A DNA stretch of 64,000 bases from Anaerostipes butyraticus (GTDB taxonomy: Bacteria > Bacillota > Clostridia > Lachnospirales > Lachnospiraceae): NCBI RefSeq assembly GCF_016586355.1, contig NZ_BLYI01000047.1, positions 1 through 64,000 of the forward strand, in the 5' to 3' direction. This document shows positions 26,719-34,411 of the stretch, piece by piece (the first letter of the stretch is position 1; each line of letters begins with the position of its first letter). The notes under the pieces are model-generated. The model had not been told where the DNA came from. It saw only the letters and a program-made list of their open reading frames with translations, and did not search any database. The position numbers and the translations under genes are program-made.

Positions 26719-27411
26719 ATGCCTGGTTTTATTCTTCATTTGACTGCGGGCGTCATAGCGCTTAATACGCTGCAGGATTATAATGTTCATATAGATTCCA
26801 AGGAAAGAAATGATTTTCTGATTGGATGTCTGCTTCCGGATGCCACAAAGAACAAAGATGCTTCTCATTTTCGGAATCCTAAATATCATGGAAATATTGT
26901 AGAGTATCCGGATCTGGAATTGTTTGATCAGAAATATCACGCATTAAAAAGCGATACCAGCTGTCAGGGATATGAGTTCCATCTCTATATTGACAGAGTA
27001 TTTTTCAAGGATTATCTGCCGCAGATTGTAGAGTTTCAGGATACAAAGGGGCGGAAAGTGGAGAAGTGGGATGAAGTTACCTGGGCGGTGTTGAAAAAAT
27101 CGGGAAAAAGGTTATCAGTTAAACAGTTTTTTTCCGGGGAATATTATTATGGTGACTACACAAAGATGAACTGCTATCTAATTGATAAGTACCATATTCC
27201 GTTGAACCTAAATACGGAAGTAAGAAATCCGGGAATTGAAGAAGTAGATTACGGAAAATCCAGAGATATTCTGGAGGAGCTGAAGGGATATTTAAATGTT
27301 CCGAAAGAGGCAGTTTCAGATTTAAAAGTGTTTGATGTGGAAGAACTGCAGTCTTTTTTGAAAAAGAGAACCCAGGAATGGTGTAAAAGGAAGATGAGAA
27401 ATTCTATTTGA
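26719..27411 (+). CDS. Hypothetical protein, possibly zinc-dependent phospholipase C/hydrolase-like
   Basis: 230 residues, no signal peptide. The N-terminus MPGFILHLTAGVIALNTL, then FLIGCLLPDATKNKDASHF, and later FHLYIDRVFF give a set of His and Asp residues. Their spacing recalls the zinc-dependent phospholipase C-like family found in Clostridia. That match is tentative. A strong AAGGAGG stands 7 bases before the ATG. It follows array 3 and precedes the frameshifted precursor-like gene, with no clear link to either. Confidence 0.6.
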   Translation: MPGFILHLTAGVIALNTLQDYNVHIDSKERNDFLIGCLLPDATKNKDASHFRNPKYHGNIVEYPDLELFDQKYHALKSDTSCQGYEFHLYIDRVFFKDYLPQIVEFQDTKGRKVEKWDEVTWAVLKKSGKRLSVKQFFSGEYYYGDYTKMNCYLIDKYHIPLNLNTEVRNPGIEEVDYGKSRDILEELKGYLNVPKEAVSDLKVFDVEELQSFLKKRTQEWCKRKMRNSI

Positions 27412-27480
27412 CAGGATGAAAGGTGCTGATATAAAGGATAGTCATAAAGAGAAAGAAATTATCTGAGGAGGTAGTGGAAA

Positions 27481-27844
27481 ATGCGAAAGAAATGGGAACA
27501 GCCAGAAATGAGAATTCAAAATTTTGTGCCAGATGAATATGTATCTGCCTGCGAAGTATTTAGAAGATGGGAAAGTTCTTTATGGCGCCAGTATAACGAT
27601 AGATATGGCTTATGAAAGGATCCCGGCAGGAATTGATAATTACATACAAGATGATATAATCCAAAACCCTCATTTGATTTACATGGGAAGTTTCTATCAT
27701 GACAAGGCGATGACGCAGCCGGATGCAACGGCAAATGGGCATTTAGAACTGGAAGATTATGGCCCTAAAGAATGCGTAAAGGAGAACGACAAGAGTCCAT
27801 GGGGATACCATTATCATTTTAAAGAATATACCAATCATTCTTAA
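27481..27844 (+). pseudogene. Frameshifted member of the PNEYVA small-protein family (copy A)
   Basis: ATG 27481, after GAGGAGG, reads MRKKWEQPEMRIQNFVPDEYV and then SAC. The frame soon runs into a stop near 27615. The next frame carries the rest of a typical product, starting about KYLEDGKVLYGASI and ending HFKEYTNHS at 27844. A single indel near 27550-27570 would restore a protein of about 120 residues. The N-terminal block and final Ser match the copies at 41170, 45703 and 48319. Confidence 0.6.
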
Positions 27845-27870
27845 TAGTACATAGACAGTAAATAATAAAT

Positions 27871-27908
27871 CTAAGCTGATGGAATAGAGATATTCTGTCA
27901 GCTTATTT
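27871..27908 (+). terminator. Terminator after the frameshifted precursor
   Basis: AAGCTGATGGAATA pairs with TATTCTGTCAGCTT with a mismatch near the middle, followed by ATTTTATT. It closes the unit before the HXS locus. Confidence 0.6.
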
Positions 27909-27993
27909 TATTGTAAAGGAGTTTTTTTGATATAATACTTTAAAATTTATGTTATAAAGTAATAAGAATAGATGAGTGATAGAATAGGAAAAA

Positions 27994-28047
27994 TGTCAAT
28001 TTATGGTCGCATTTGTCAATTTTAGGTGAAAATAAGTATGATATACT
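27994..28047 (+). promoter_or_regulatory. Candidate activator site and promoter of the HXS locus
   Basis: Two direct repeats, TGTCAATTTATGG (27994) and TGTCAATTTTAGG (28014), are exactly 20 bp apart. A TATACT -10 follows at 28042-28047, and no good -35 lies 17 bp before it. Repeats two helical turns apart that replace a -35 suggest an activator-dependent promoter. The HTH gene at 28199 is the obvious candidate regulator. Confidence 0.35.
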
Positions 28048-28075
28048 TTTTAATATGAAAAGAGTACGGAGGATC

Positions 28076-28180
28076 ATGACTGAAATGTTGGGGGAGTTGC
28101 CAGAAGTTTATCAATTTTCTTATAAAGATAAAAAATACATTCCAAAAGTTCCTTCTTTTTTTATTTATAAGGTTATATAA
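28076..28180 (+). CDS. Small ORF (34 aa) upstream of the HXS regulator
   Basis: ATG 28076 follows ACGGAGG by 4 bases. The product contains LPEVYQFSYKDKKYIPKVP and ends at TAA 28178-28180, just before the HTH gene's ribosome site. It could be a leader peptide or a small component of the locus. There is no recognisable domain. Confidence 0.4.
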   Translation: MTEMLGELPEVYQFSYKDKKYIPKVPSFFIYKVI

Positions 28181-28198
28181 GAAAGGAGGATTGTTTTT

Positions 28199-28867
28199 AT
28201 GCTTTATAATGAATTGATTGAGAATATATGCATTCGATATTTTAAGATTTTGAAGACTGAAGCTAAAATTCCGCAGAAAGAAATCGCAAAGTATATTGGA
28301 GTATCAGATTGTCTGATCAGTAAGTGGAAAAATAGAAATCGAAGAATCAGTGCAGAGTATTATAAAAATATTCAGAATTTTTTTATTAAGCAGGAGTTCG
28401 ATCCTTGTTTTGAAAGGCACAGACGCTGGCTGCTGCAGCATTTTGATGATGTTGATGCCGCTATTTCACCGCAGGAATTTTGGGAAAAACTGTTTCAAGG
28501 GCAATTAAAAAGTAATATTGTCAGCATGGATACTTTTATAGAAATCCTGCATTTAATCCTGAAAGAGCGTTCGGATCATCGTTACAGCGTAGAAATGATT
28601 ATGAAGACGAATCAGAATAAATGTGTAGAAGATAAGCGGATCCAGATAACAAATGGGGATAAGTCTCTGGAGGTAGCTTTTAAGGATATGGATACGTTAG
28701 CTGTTAAGAGTGAAAGGAAAAAACTTTTGATTGACCGGCAGCAGTTAAAAAGTCTGAATCAGATTCATTCGTTCAGGGTTGTGTGTTCCTATGATATTAC
28801 AGAAAAGCAGTTGATATTTCTGAATCAGTGTGCGGAAAAGGTGGAAGAATGTCTGAAGGTGTTATGA
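28199..28867 (+). CDS. HTH (Cro/C1-type) regulator of the HXS locus
   Basis: 222 residues. Residues about 22-55 form a helix-turn-helix: IPQKEIAKYIGVSDCLISKW, then a basic RNRRIS. The remaining about 165 residues have no motif that I recognise. AAAGGAGG lies about 10 bases before the ATG. The stop overlaps the hxsD start (ATGA), so it is the first larger gene of the operon and probably controls it. Binding to the direct repeats at 27994-28026 is a guess. Confidence 0.65.
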   Translation: MLYNELIENICIRYFKILKTEAKIPQKEIAKYIGVSDCLISKWKNRNRRISAEYYKNIQNFFIKQEFDPCFERHRRWLLQHFDDVDAAISPQEFWEKLFQGQLKSNIVSMDTFIEILHLILKERSDHRYSVEMIMKTNQNKCVEDKRIQITNGDKSLEVAFKDMDTLAVKSERKKLLIDRQQLKSLNQIHSFRVVCSYDITEKQLIFLNQCAEKVEECLKVL

Positions 28868-29220
28868 AAAGTTATGCGAAAGAGTTATATGAAAAGGAAG
28901 TAGTGGTGAAAGCTGCATATGCTTTTACAGACCGCGCTTATATTCATCTGGATGTCAGGGGAGAGAATTATCTGGTAAGTCTTGTACCAAAAGGGGAGGA
29001 ACAGGAAGAACGGCTGTATGCAGAATTTGAAAATGAACTGATCGCACAGGAAACGAGACGGATGGTGTCTGAGCGGACGAAGCATATCCGTGAGATGATT
29101 GTGGCGAGGGCTTTATCTTCTACGATGATTGATTTAAAGAATGAGGGAGCAGATGAGGAAGAGAATCTGTTTGATGCGGATGCCATTTTGACAGATTGGT
29201 ATGAAGAGTATGAAAAATAA
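28864..29220 (+). CDS. hxsD: His-Xaa-Ser system protein HxsD
   Basis: 118 residues. The family signature is visible: an aromatic VVVKAAYAFTDRAYIHLD start, then FENELIAQETRRMVSERTK and IREMIVARAL, where HxsD proteins carry a NEL(I/L)DQxLR and ETxxIRxLI pattern. It starts at ATG 28864, which overlaps the upstream stop and has GAAGG 4-5 bases before it. HxsD always accompanies the two radical SAM enzymes HxsB and HxsC. It may act as an adaptor or binding protein, but its exact role is not known. Confidence 0.8.
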   Translation: MKSYAKELYEKEVVVKAAYAFTDRAYIHLDVRGENYLVSLVPKGEEQEERLYAEFENELIAQETRRMVSERTKHIREMIVARALSSTMIDLKNEGADEEENLFDADAILTDWYEEYEK

Positions 29221-29440
29221 ATTATATCTGAATAAAAATTTATATGGAAAGAAGTCCATACAAGAAGCAAGAAAAGCCTATGAAAAATTGGCAGATATTC
29301 AATTGGACAGCAGAAATGAATACTGGGTTTGTTCTTTTTTTCAGTGTGTCTATGGTGAAGAGAGGACAATGCAGGAATTTGAGAATTATCTGATTGGTCT
29401 TACGAATCAGGAAAGGGAACAAAATGATGATGATATGTGA
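29201..29440 (+). CDS. HxsD-like small protein
   Basis: At most 79 residues, overlapping the end of hxsD. ATG 29210 is an alternative start. LYLNKNLYGKKSIQEA, then YWVCSFFQC and TMQEFENYLIGL, give a conserved-looking core with two Cys and an EFENYLI motif reminiscent of the NELI part of HxsD. It is probably a second, diverged HxsD-type component. Expression is likely by translational coupling. Confidence 0.55.
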   Translation: MKSMKNKLYLNKNLYGKKSIQEARKAYEKLADIQLDSRNEYWVCSFFQCVYGEERTMQEFENYLIGLTNQEREQNDDDM

Positions 29441-30464
29441 GATTTGTCTGCTGATGATTATAGGAGTATTGGGAATCTATGCGGCAGTGACGGATATCAG
29501 GCGGGGAGTTATACAAAATAAGTGTTTGCTGTGGGCGGTTATTTTGGGAGTCGGAGTCAATATAGTGTACTATACCAGGTTTGCCGCAGGATTTTTACCA
29601 GTATACGGGCGTAATCTGCTGATAATTTCTATTTTGTCTGTTTCATTGTATGGACTTCATTTTTGGGCTGCCGGAGACAGTAAACTGCTGATTGTTATTA
29701 CATTTTTGTTTCCGGCAAGATTTTATGATACGGGATATCAGATGGCTGTGCCGGGGATTTATAATGTGGTGCTGATTTTTCTTCTGGCATATTTTTATGT
29801 GCTGGCAGATTCTGTCGTTCAATATATAAGGGGAAGAGAATTTCATCACAGTGTGAGGCTGAATGGGACATATGTGAAAATGTTTTTAAAGCAGTATTTG
29901 ATTAGTTTTTTGTATCTTCATGGCTTAAGTCTGCTGCTTCAGAGAGGTCTGGGAGAGATTTATAATAGAAATCAGGTGCTTTTTACTTTTTTGAATCTTT
30001 TTGCGGCTGTTTTGATCCAGAGCAAAGAAGTGTTCAAAAAAAGAATGGTTTTGCTGGCAGTGATTTGTATTAATATTATGCTGTTTATTACATCGGAAAA
30101 GACAGGTTTTCAGCCTTGGATGCTGAGAAGCTATGGCATTTTGTTTCTGGTGCTGCTGCTCCGGTATTTTGTCAGCGGCTATAATTATCGGGAAATTCCG
30201 ACAAGAGAAGCTGCCAGAGGAATGGTGCTGTCCTATGGTACTGTGGCGAAATTTATGCCCTCCAGGGTCAAAGGGCTGCCGCGTCAGACCAGTGAAGATA
30301 TGAGATACAGGATTACCGAGGAAGAGACACAGGCAATTAAACGCTGGGAATCCAGTAAATATGGAGAAGAGACGATTGTGATTGTCAGGAAAATCCCATT
30401 TGCTGTTTTTATTATTTGTGGAACGTTTGTATTTTTAGGAATAAGGGTTTTGGTAGCATGGTAG
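29424..30464 (+). CDS. Prepilin-peptidase-like (A24) membrane protease in the HXS operon
   Basis: About 346 residues with some eight hydrophobic segments. The first Asp lies in AAVTDIRRGVIQNKCL, where A24 peptidases of the CpaA/TadV type have xxxDxxxxxIPN. The second Asp is in WAAGDSKLLIVI, the GxGD motif with Ala in first position. ATG 29424 follows GGAAAGGGAAC and overlaps the HxsD-like gene. No pilin-like gene is in the window. Its place between hxsD and hxsC suggests that it cleaves or handles the His-Xaa-Ser product. The C-terminal 70 residues, ending in another TM segment, are additional to the core. Confidence 0.65.
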   Translation: MMMICEICLLMIIGVLGIYAAVTDIRRGVIQNKCLLWAVILGVGVNIVYYTRFAAGFLPVYGRNLLIISILSVSLYGLHFWAAGDSKLLIVITFLFPARFYDTGYQMAVPGIYNVVLIFLLAYFYVLADSVVQYIRGREFHHSVRLNGTYVKMFLKQYLISFLYLHGLSLLLQRGLGEIYNRNQVLFTFLNLFAAVLIQSKEVFKKRMVLLAVICINIMLFITSEKTGFQPWMLRSYGILFLVLLLRYFVSGYNYREIPTREAARGMVLSYGTVAKFMPSRVKGLPRQTSEDMRYRITEEETQAIKRWESSKYGEETIVIVRKIPFAVFIICGTFVFLGIRVLVAW

Positions 30465-31555
30465 GACGAATCGTAGATTGGAATTTTGGAGAACGTCTGC
30501 TGCGTGTTGTATGCGGACTGCCGGAGAAGGATTTGGAAACAGGAATTCCGATATTTTGGATAACAGAAGAAGAGACTGTATTTCGGGATGTGGATGGATC
30601 CTGGTATCCTTTGAAATGGAAGTATGGCGATGAGGAACTGCAGACAGGGGATGTCCTTACGATTGGACAGGATGGGAAAATAAGTCGAAATTATTCGGCG
30701 GACAGTGGTGAAGTCGATATTTTTGTAACGAATCATTGTAATTCCAACTGTGTAATGTGCCCGCTGTCAGAGACTGTGCGCCGTCAGGAACAGAAATATT
30801 ATCTGAGATGGCTCTGGGATTTTATCTGTATTCTGCCGGATGATGTGGAGTATATCAATATTACGGGCGGGGAGCCGACATTGAGGAAGAAAGATTTCTT
30901 AGAAATTTTGGAATATTTAAAGGGAAAATTTCGGTATTCCGGATTTCAGCTGCTGACCAATGGACGTTCTCTGGCGGATGAAATGTTTTTAGAGCAGGTG
31001 CTGGAGCAAACGCCGAGAGGTATGCGGTTTGCCATTCCGCTCCATGCGTCCAGAGTAATGGTGCATGATGGAATTACCCAGGCAAAAGGAAGTTTCCGAC
31101 AGACGGACCGGGGAATTCGAAATCTTTTAAAACAGGGACAAAAAGTAGAAATACGTGTGGTGATATCGAGAAAAAATATAGCGTATTTAACAGAAACGGC
31201 GGCTCATATTGTGTCGAATTATCCCAGAGTGTTTTGTGTGAATTTGATTGGAATGGAAATGATGGGAAGCGCAGCCGTCCGCCGGGAGGAGCTGTGGGTG
31301 GATTATCCGGAAGTGTTTAAAAGAGCTGAGGCAGCTGTTAAGATTTTGATTGCCCATGGAATTGATGTACAGCTGTACAATTTTCCGTTATGTGCAGTGA
31401 AGAAGGGATACTGGCCGCTGGCAGTGAAGAGTATTACTGATTATAAAGTCCGGTATATGCCGGCGTGTGATGACTGCAGAGTAAAAGAAATATGCGGAGG
31501 ATTTTTCGCATCTACGAAACATCTGATGAAGCCGGAAGTGAAACCGGTGAGGTAG
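30458..31555 (+). CDS. hxsC: His-Xaa-Ser system radical SAM maturase HxsC
   Basis: 365 residues. The radical SAM cluster motif is in FVTNHCNSNCVMCPLSE (Cx3Cx2C, about residues 98-105). YINITGGEPT is the GGEP SAM-binding motif. A C-terminal ACDDC...IC group could bind a further cluster. The N-terminal 90 residues precede the barrel, as in HxsC. ATG 30458 overlaps the stop of the protease gene; an earlier in-frame ATG at 30416 would extend into it. HxsC and HxsB are paired enzymes thought to modify a His-Xaa-Ser repeat protein. To my knowledge the chemistry is not settled. Confidence 0.85.
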   Translation: MVGRIVDWNFGERLLRVVCGLPEKDLETGIPIFWITEEETVFRDVDGSWYPLKWKYGDEELQTGDVLTIGQDGKISRNYSADSGEVDIFVTNHCNSNCVMCPLSETVRRQEQKYYLRWLWDFICILPDDVEYINITGGEPTLRKKDFLEILEYLKGKFRYSGFQLLTNGRSLADEMFLEQVLEQTPRGMRFAIPLHASRVMVHDGITQAKGSFRQTDRGIRNLLKQGQKVEIRVVISRKNIAYLTETAAHIVSNYPRVFCVNLIGMEMMGSAAVRREELWVDYPEVFKRAEAAVKILIAHGIDVQLYNFPLCAVKKGYWPLAVKSITDYKVRYMPACDDCRVKEICGGFFASTKHLMKPEVKPVR

Positions 31556-31560
31556 GGAAT

Positions 31561-32952
31561 ATGAAGAGCAATTATTTTAACTTTAAGAAGTTTCAGGACA
31601 GATATCTGATTTCAAACGAGCAGGGAAGATATTATTTTCTGCGGCCTAAAGATTTTGAGGCGTTTGTAAAAGAAGACTATGCGGCAATGGATCCGAAGGT
31701 TGTTGAGGATCTGAAAGACAGGTTCTTTCTGTATAACTCAGAAGAATCCGTTTTTGTGGAAAAGGCAATGGAGGCTTACAGAGGAAATAAGCAGTACATT
31801 TTTGACGGAACATGTCTGCATATTTTCGTTCTGACCAATGCCTGCAATATGTGCTGTGTTTATTGTCAGGCACAGGATTCTTCCCAGGAACTGAAGGGTA
31901 CTATGGATGAGGACACGGCAAGGAAAGCGGTGGAAATTGCGCTTCAGTCGCCGGAACACTATCTTACTTTTGAGTTTCAGGGTGGAGAGCCGCTGATTCA
32001 TTTTGAAATGCTTCGCTTTATTGTGGAATACAGCGAAGCCAGGAAGAACGATAAAGAGATTCAGTATTCTCTGGTGACAAATACCCTGCTTTTGACAGAT
32101 GAGATGATCCGGTTTTTCAAACAGTATGATATATCAGTGTCAACTTCGCTGGATGGACATCAGACGCTGCATGACCATAACCGGCCGATGAGGAACGGCG
32201 GAGGGACTTTTGAGATTGTGCGTAAAAATGTGAAAAGGCTGCAGGATGCAGGAGTGCATGCCGGTGCGATTCAGACGACAACGAAACAGAGCCTTGAGGA
32301 TCCGGGGAAGATTATACAGGCATATCTGGAGATGGGGTTTGATCATTTGTTTATCCGGCCTCTGACGCCGCTTGGTTATGCAAAGGAACACTGGGATGAG
32401 ATTGGATACGAACCGGAGGAATTCGTTGGGTTTTACCGGAAAATCCTCAGGATGATTTTGGAGTGCAATAAGAAAGGGCTCAAAGCTGCAGAGGGTCATG
32501 CAAGGATTTTTCTTCGCAAGATCATAGCAGGATATTCGGATAATTATATGGAACTCCGGTCTCCCTGCGGGGCTGCAGTCGGGCAGATGGCATATTATTA
32601 TGATGGAAATATTTATACCTGTGACGAAGGAAGGATGGTTGCAGAAATGGGAGATTCCATGTTCTGTCTTGGAAATGTGAGGGAATCTTCTTATGATGAA
32701 TTAATGGATCACCGTATCTGCAAAGTTACATGCCAGGCTTCGGTGCTGGAAGCGCTGCCGGGCTGCTGTGACTGTGTATACCATCCGTACTGCGGAGTGT
32801 GTCCGGTGATCAACTATGCATCCAATCAGAATATTTATGAGAGACAGGCAAATTCCTATCGCTGCAGCATTTATAAAGGAATGCTGGATACGATTTTTGA
32901 AATATTGTTCACGGATTCTGAGGCTTTTCAGATTTTTGAAAGCTGGATTTGA
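31561..32952 (+). CDS. hxsB: His-Xaa-Ser system radical SAM/SPASM maturase HxsB
   Basis: 463 residues. The Cx3Cx2C motif is in TNACNMCCVYCQ (about residue 97), with FEFQGGEPLIHFEM as the SAM motif. A SPASM-type C-terminus has CGAAVGQ...YTCDEGR and then CCDCVYHPYCGVCPV. The start is ATG 31561, 6 bp after the hxsC stop, preceded by GAGGTAGGGA. It acts with HxsC and HxsD on the repeat protein encoded at 33884. Confidence 0.87.
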   Translation: MKSNYFNFKKFQDRYLISNEQGRYYFLRPKDFEAFVKEDYAAMDPKVVEDLKDRFFLYNSEESVFVEKAMEAYRGNKQYIFDGTCLHIFVLTNACNMCCVYCQAQDSSQELKGTMDEDTARKAVEIALQSPEHYLTFEFQGGEPLIHFEMLRFIVEYSEARKNDKEIQYSLVTNTLLLTDEMIRFFKQYDISVSTSLDGHQTLHDHNRPMRNGGGTFEIVRKNVKRLQDAGVHAGAIQTTTKQSLEDPGKIIQAYLEMGFDHLFIRPLTPLGYAKEHWDEIGYEPEEFVGFYRKILRMILECNKKGLKAAEGHARIFLRKIIAGYSDNYMELRSPCGAAVGQMAYYYDGNIYTCDEGRMVAEMGDSMFCLGNVRESSYDELMDHRICKVTCQASVLEALPGCCDCVYHPYCGVCPVINYASNQNIYERQANSYRCSIYKGMLDTIFEILFTDSEAFQIFESWI

Positions 32953-32969
32953 GAGGAGGCAGGAAGATT

Positions 32970-33872
32970 ATGAAAACATTGGGGAAAAGGCTGACGATTG
33001 TCGGGGTGAGCCTTTCGGTTCTGTTTATTGCATTTGTTGCTCTGCTTGTCTGCTTTGGAAATGAGGGAAGCGAAGATGCCATAAAGCAGGGAAAAGAGCA
33101 GTATAAGGAACTGGAAAACGGAATATATATCGGGGAAATGCTCAACGGCAAATTAGAAGGAAAAGGAAATCTGCAGTACTATGTCGGAGATGTGTATTCC
33201 GGTGAATTTGCGGATAACCAGAAGAATGGAGAGGGTGAGTATACCTATGCAGACGGTTCGGTCTATACGGGCGGATATAAAGATGGAAAGCGCGAAGGCG
33301 ATGGAACGTTTCAGTTTGCGGATGGAAGCGTATATAAGGGCCAATGGCAGAATGATTATATTCAGGGAGAAGGAGAATATAAGAAAAATAATGGGGATGT
33401 TCTGAAAGGAGTATTTAAAGAAAATGCTCTGGCAGATGGAACATACAAGTATGCGGATAATGAGGGGACGTATACGCTTCAACTGAAAAATGGCAGACTG
33501 ACAGGAGAAGCCAAAGCGGTCTTGTCAAATGGAGATACCTATGACGGAAAAGTGGAAAATGGCAAATTCAGCGGAACCTGCAGTATTACTTACGATGATG
33601 GAGATACTTACAGCGGCGGAGTGGCCCAGGGGTTAAAAAGCGGAACCGGCACGTATCACTGGAAAGGAGACGGAGATTATTACAGCGGAAAATGGAATAA
33701 GGATAAGATGAGCGGAAGCGGCGAATATCATTATACCAAAGAAACATTTCCATATATTAAAGGAAATTTCCAAAGCAATAAACCCAATGGAACATGTACT
33801 TACTATAAATCGAAGTCTGTAAAATATACCACTTACTGGAAAAAGGGTTCCTGTACAAAAGTTTCAAAGTAA
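32970..33872 (+). CDS. Membrane-anchored MORN-repeat protein
   Basis: 300 residues. An N-terminal TM segment (about residues 11-32) is followed by around ten MORN-type repeats of 22-24 residues, such as YSGEFADNQKNGEGEYTYAD and YKGQWQNDYIQGEGEYK. No enzyme domain is visible. MORN repeats serve as binding or scaffold surfaces. It lies 17 bp after hxsB, inside the operon, so it may present or hold the His-Xaa-Ser protein at the cell surface. ATG 32970 follows GAGGAGG. Confidence 0.8.
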   Translation: MKTLGKRLTIVGVSLSVLFIAFVALLVCFGNEGSEDAIKQGKEQYKELENGIYIGEMLNGKLEGKGNLQYYVGDVYSGEFADNQKNGEGEYTYADGSVYTGGYKDGKREGDGTFQFADGSVYKGQWQNDYIQGEGEYKKNNGDVLKGVFKENALADGTYKYADNEGTYTLQLKNGRLTGEAKAVLSNGDTYDGKVENGKFSGTCSITYDDGDTYSGGVAQGLKSGTGTYHWKGDGDYYSGKWNKDKMSGSGEYHYTKETFPYIKGNFQSNKPNGTCTYYKSKSVKYTTYWKKGSCTKVSK

Positions 33873-33883
33873 GGAGAAAGAGG

Positions 33884-34408
33884 ATGGATGATAATTTATT
33901 TCCAAAGATAAAAAAGTCAATCGAAGATTTCATTTATGAAGAGGAAGGAAACATTACGAGAAATAAAGTGATTACGATCGGTACTATGATGCTGATTCTG
34001 AGTCTGCTGATGTATGATGAAGTATTTGCGGCCCATAGATCTCACAGCTCTCACAGATCGCATAGTTCCCACCGATCCCATAGTTCCGGATCGGGAGGGC
34101 ACAGCAGCCATGAGAGTCATGTGTCACATTCCAGTCATGTTTCGTCTACGGAACACAGCAGCCACGGTTCTCACAGTAATCATGGCTCCCACAGCAACCA
34201 TTCCAACCACTCATCTCATGCAAATACGAGCCATTACAGCGCAGATGACAGTGCAGGAATCCATTCAAATTCAACGGTTTCTACAACGATTGAAGATTTT
34301 GATCTGGAGGCGGTGTCCGGAATCCTGGCGCCAAATAACAATACAGTTGTGGATGTGAGCAATGCGGCAGATGCGGCAATCAGCGTTCCGCCGGAGATAC
34401 AGGAGTAG
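33884..34408 (+). CDS. His-Xaa-Ser repeat protein (HxsA-like substrate)
   Basis: 174 residues. Residues 1-25 are charged (EDFIYEEEGNITRNKV), then a hydrophobic stretch ITIGTMMLILSLLMYDEVF is followed by a possible cleavage site at FAAH. Residues about 50-120 are almost only His, Ser, Gly and Asn, with some fifteen His-x-Ser triplets. The last 50 residues are acidic and Val/Ala-rich. This is the pattern expected of the substrate of HxsB/HxsC. It lies directly after the MORN gene and 3 bp before the next gene. Confidence 0.82.
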   Translation: MDDNLFPKIKKSIEDFIYEEEGNITRNKVITIGTMMLILSLLMYDEVFAAHRSHSSHRSHSSHRSHSSGSGGHSSHESHVSHSSHVSSTEHSSHGSHSNHGSHSNHSNHSSHANTSHYSADDSAGIHSNSTVSTTIEDFDLEAVSGILAPNNNTVVDVSNAADAAISVPPEIQE

Positions 34409-34411
34409 CGT

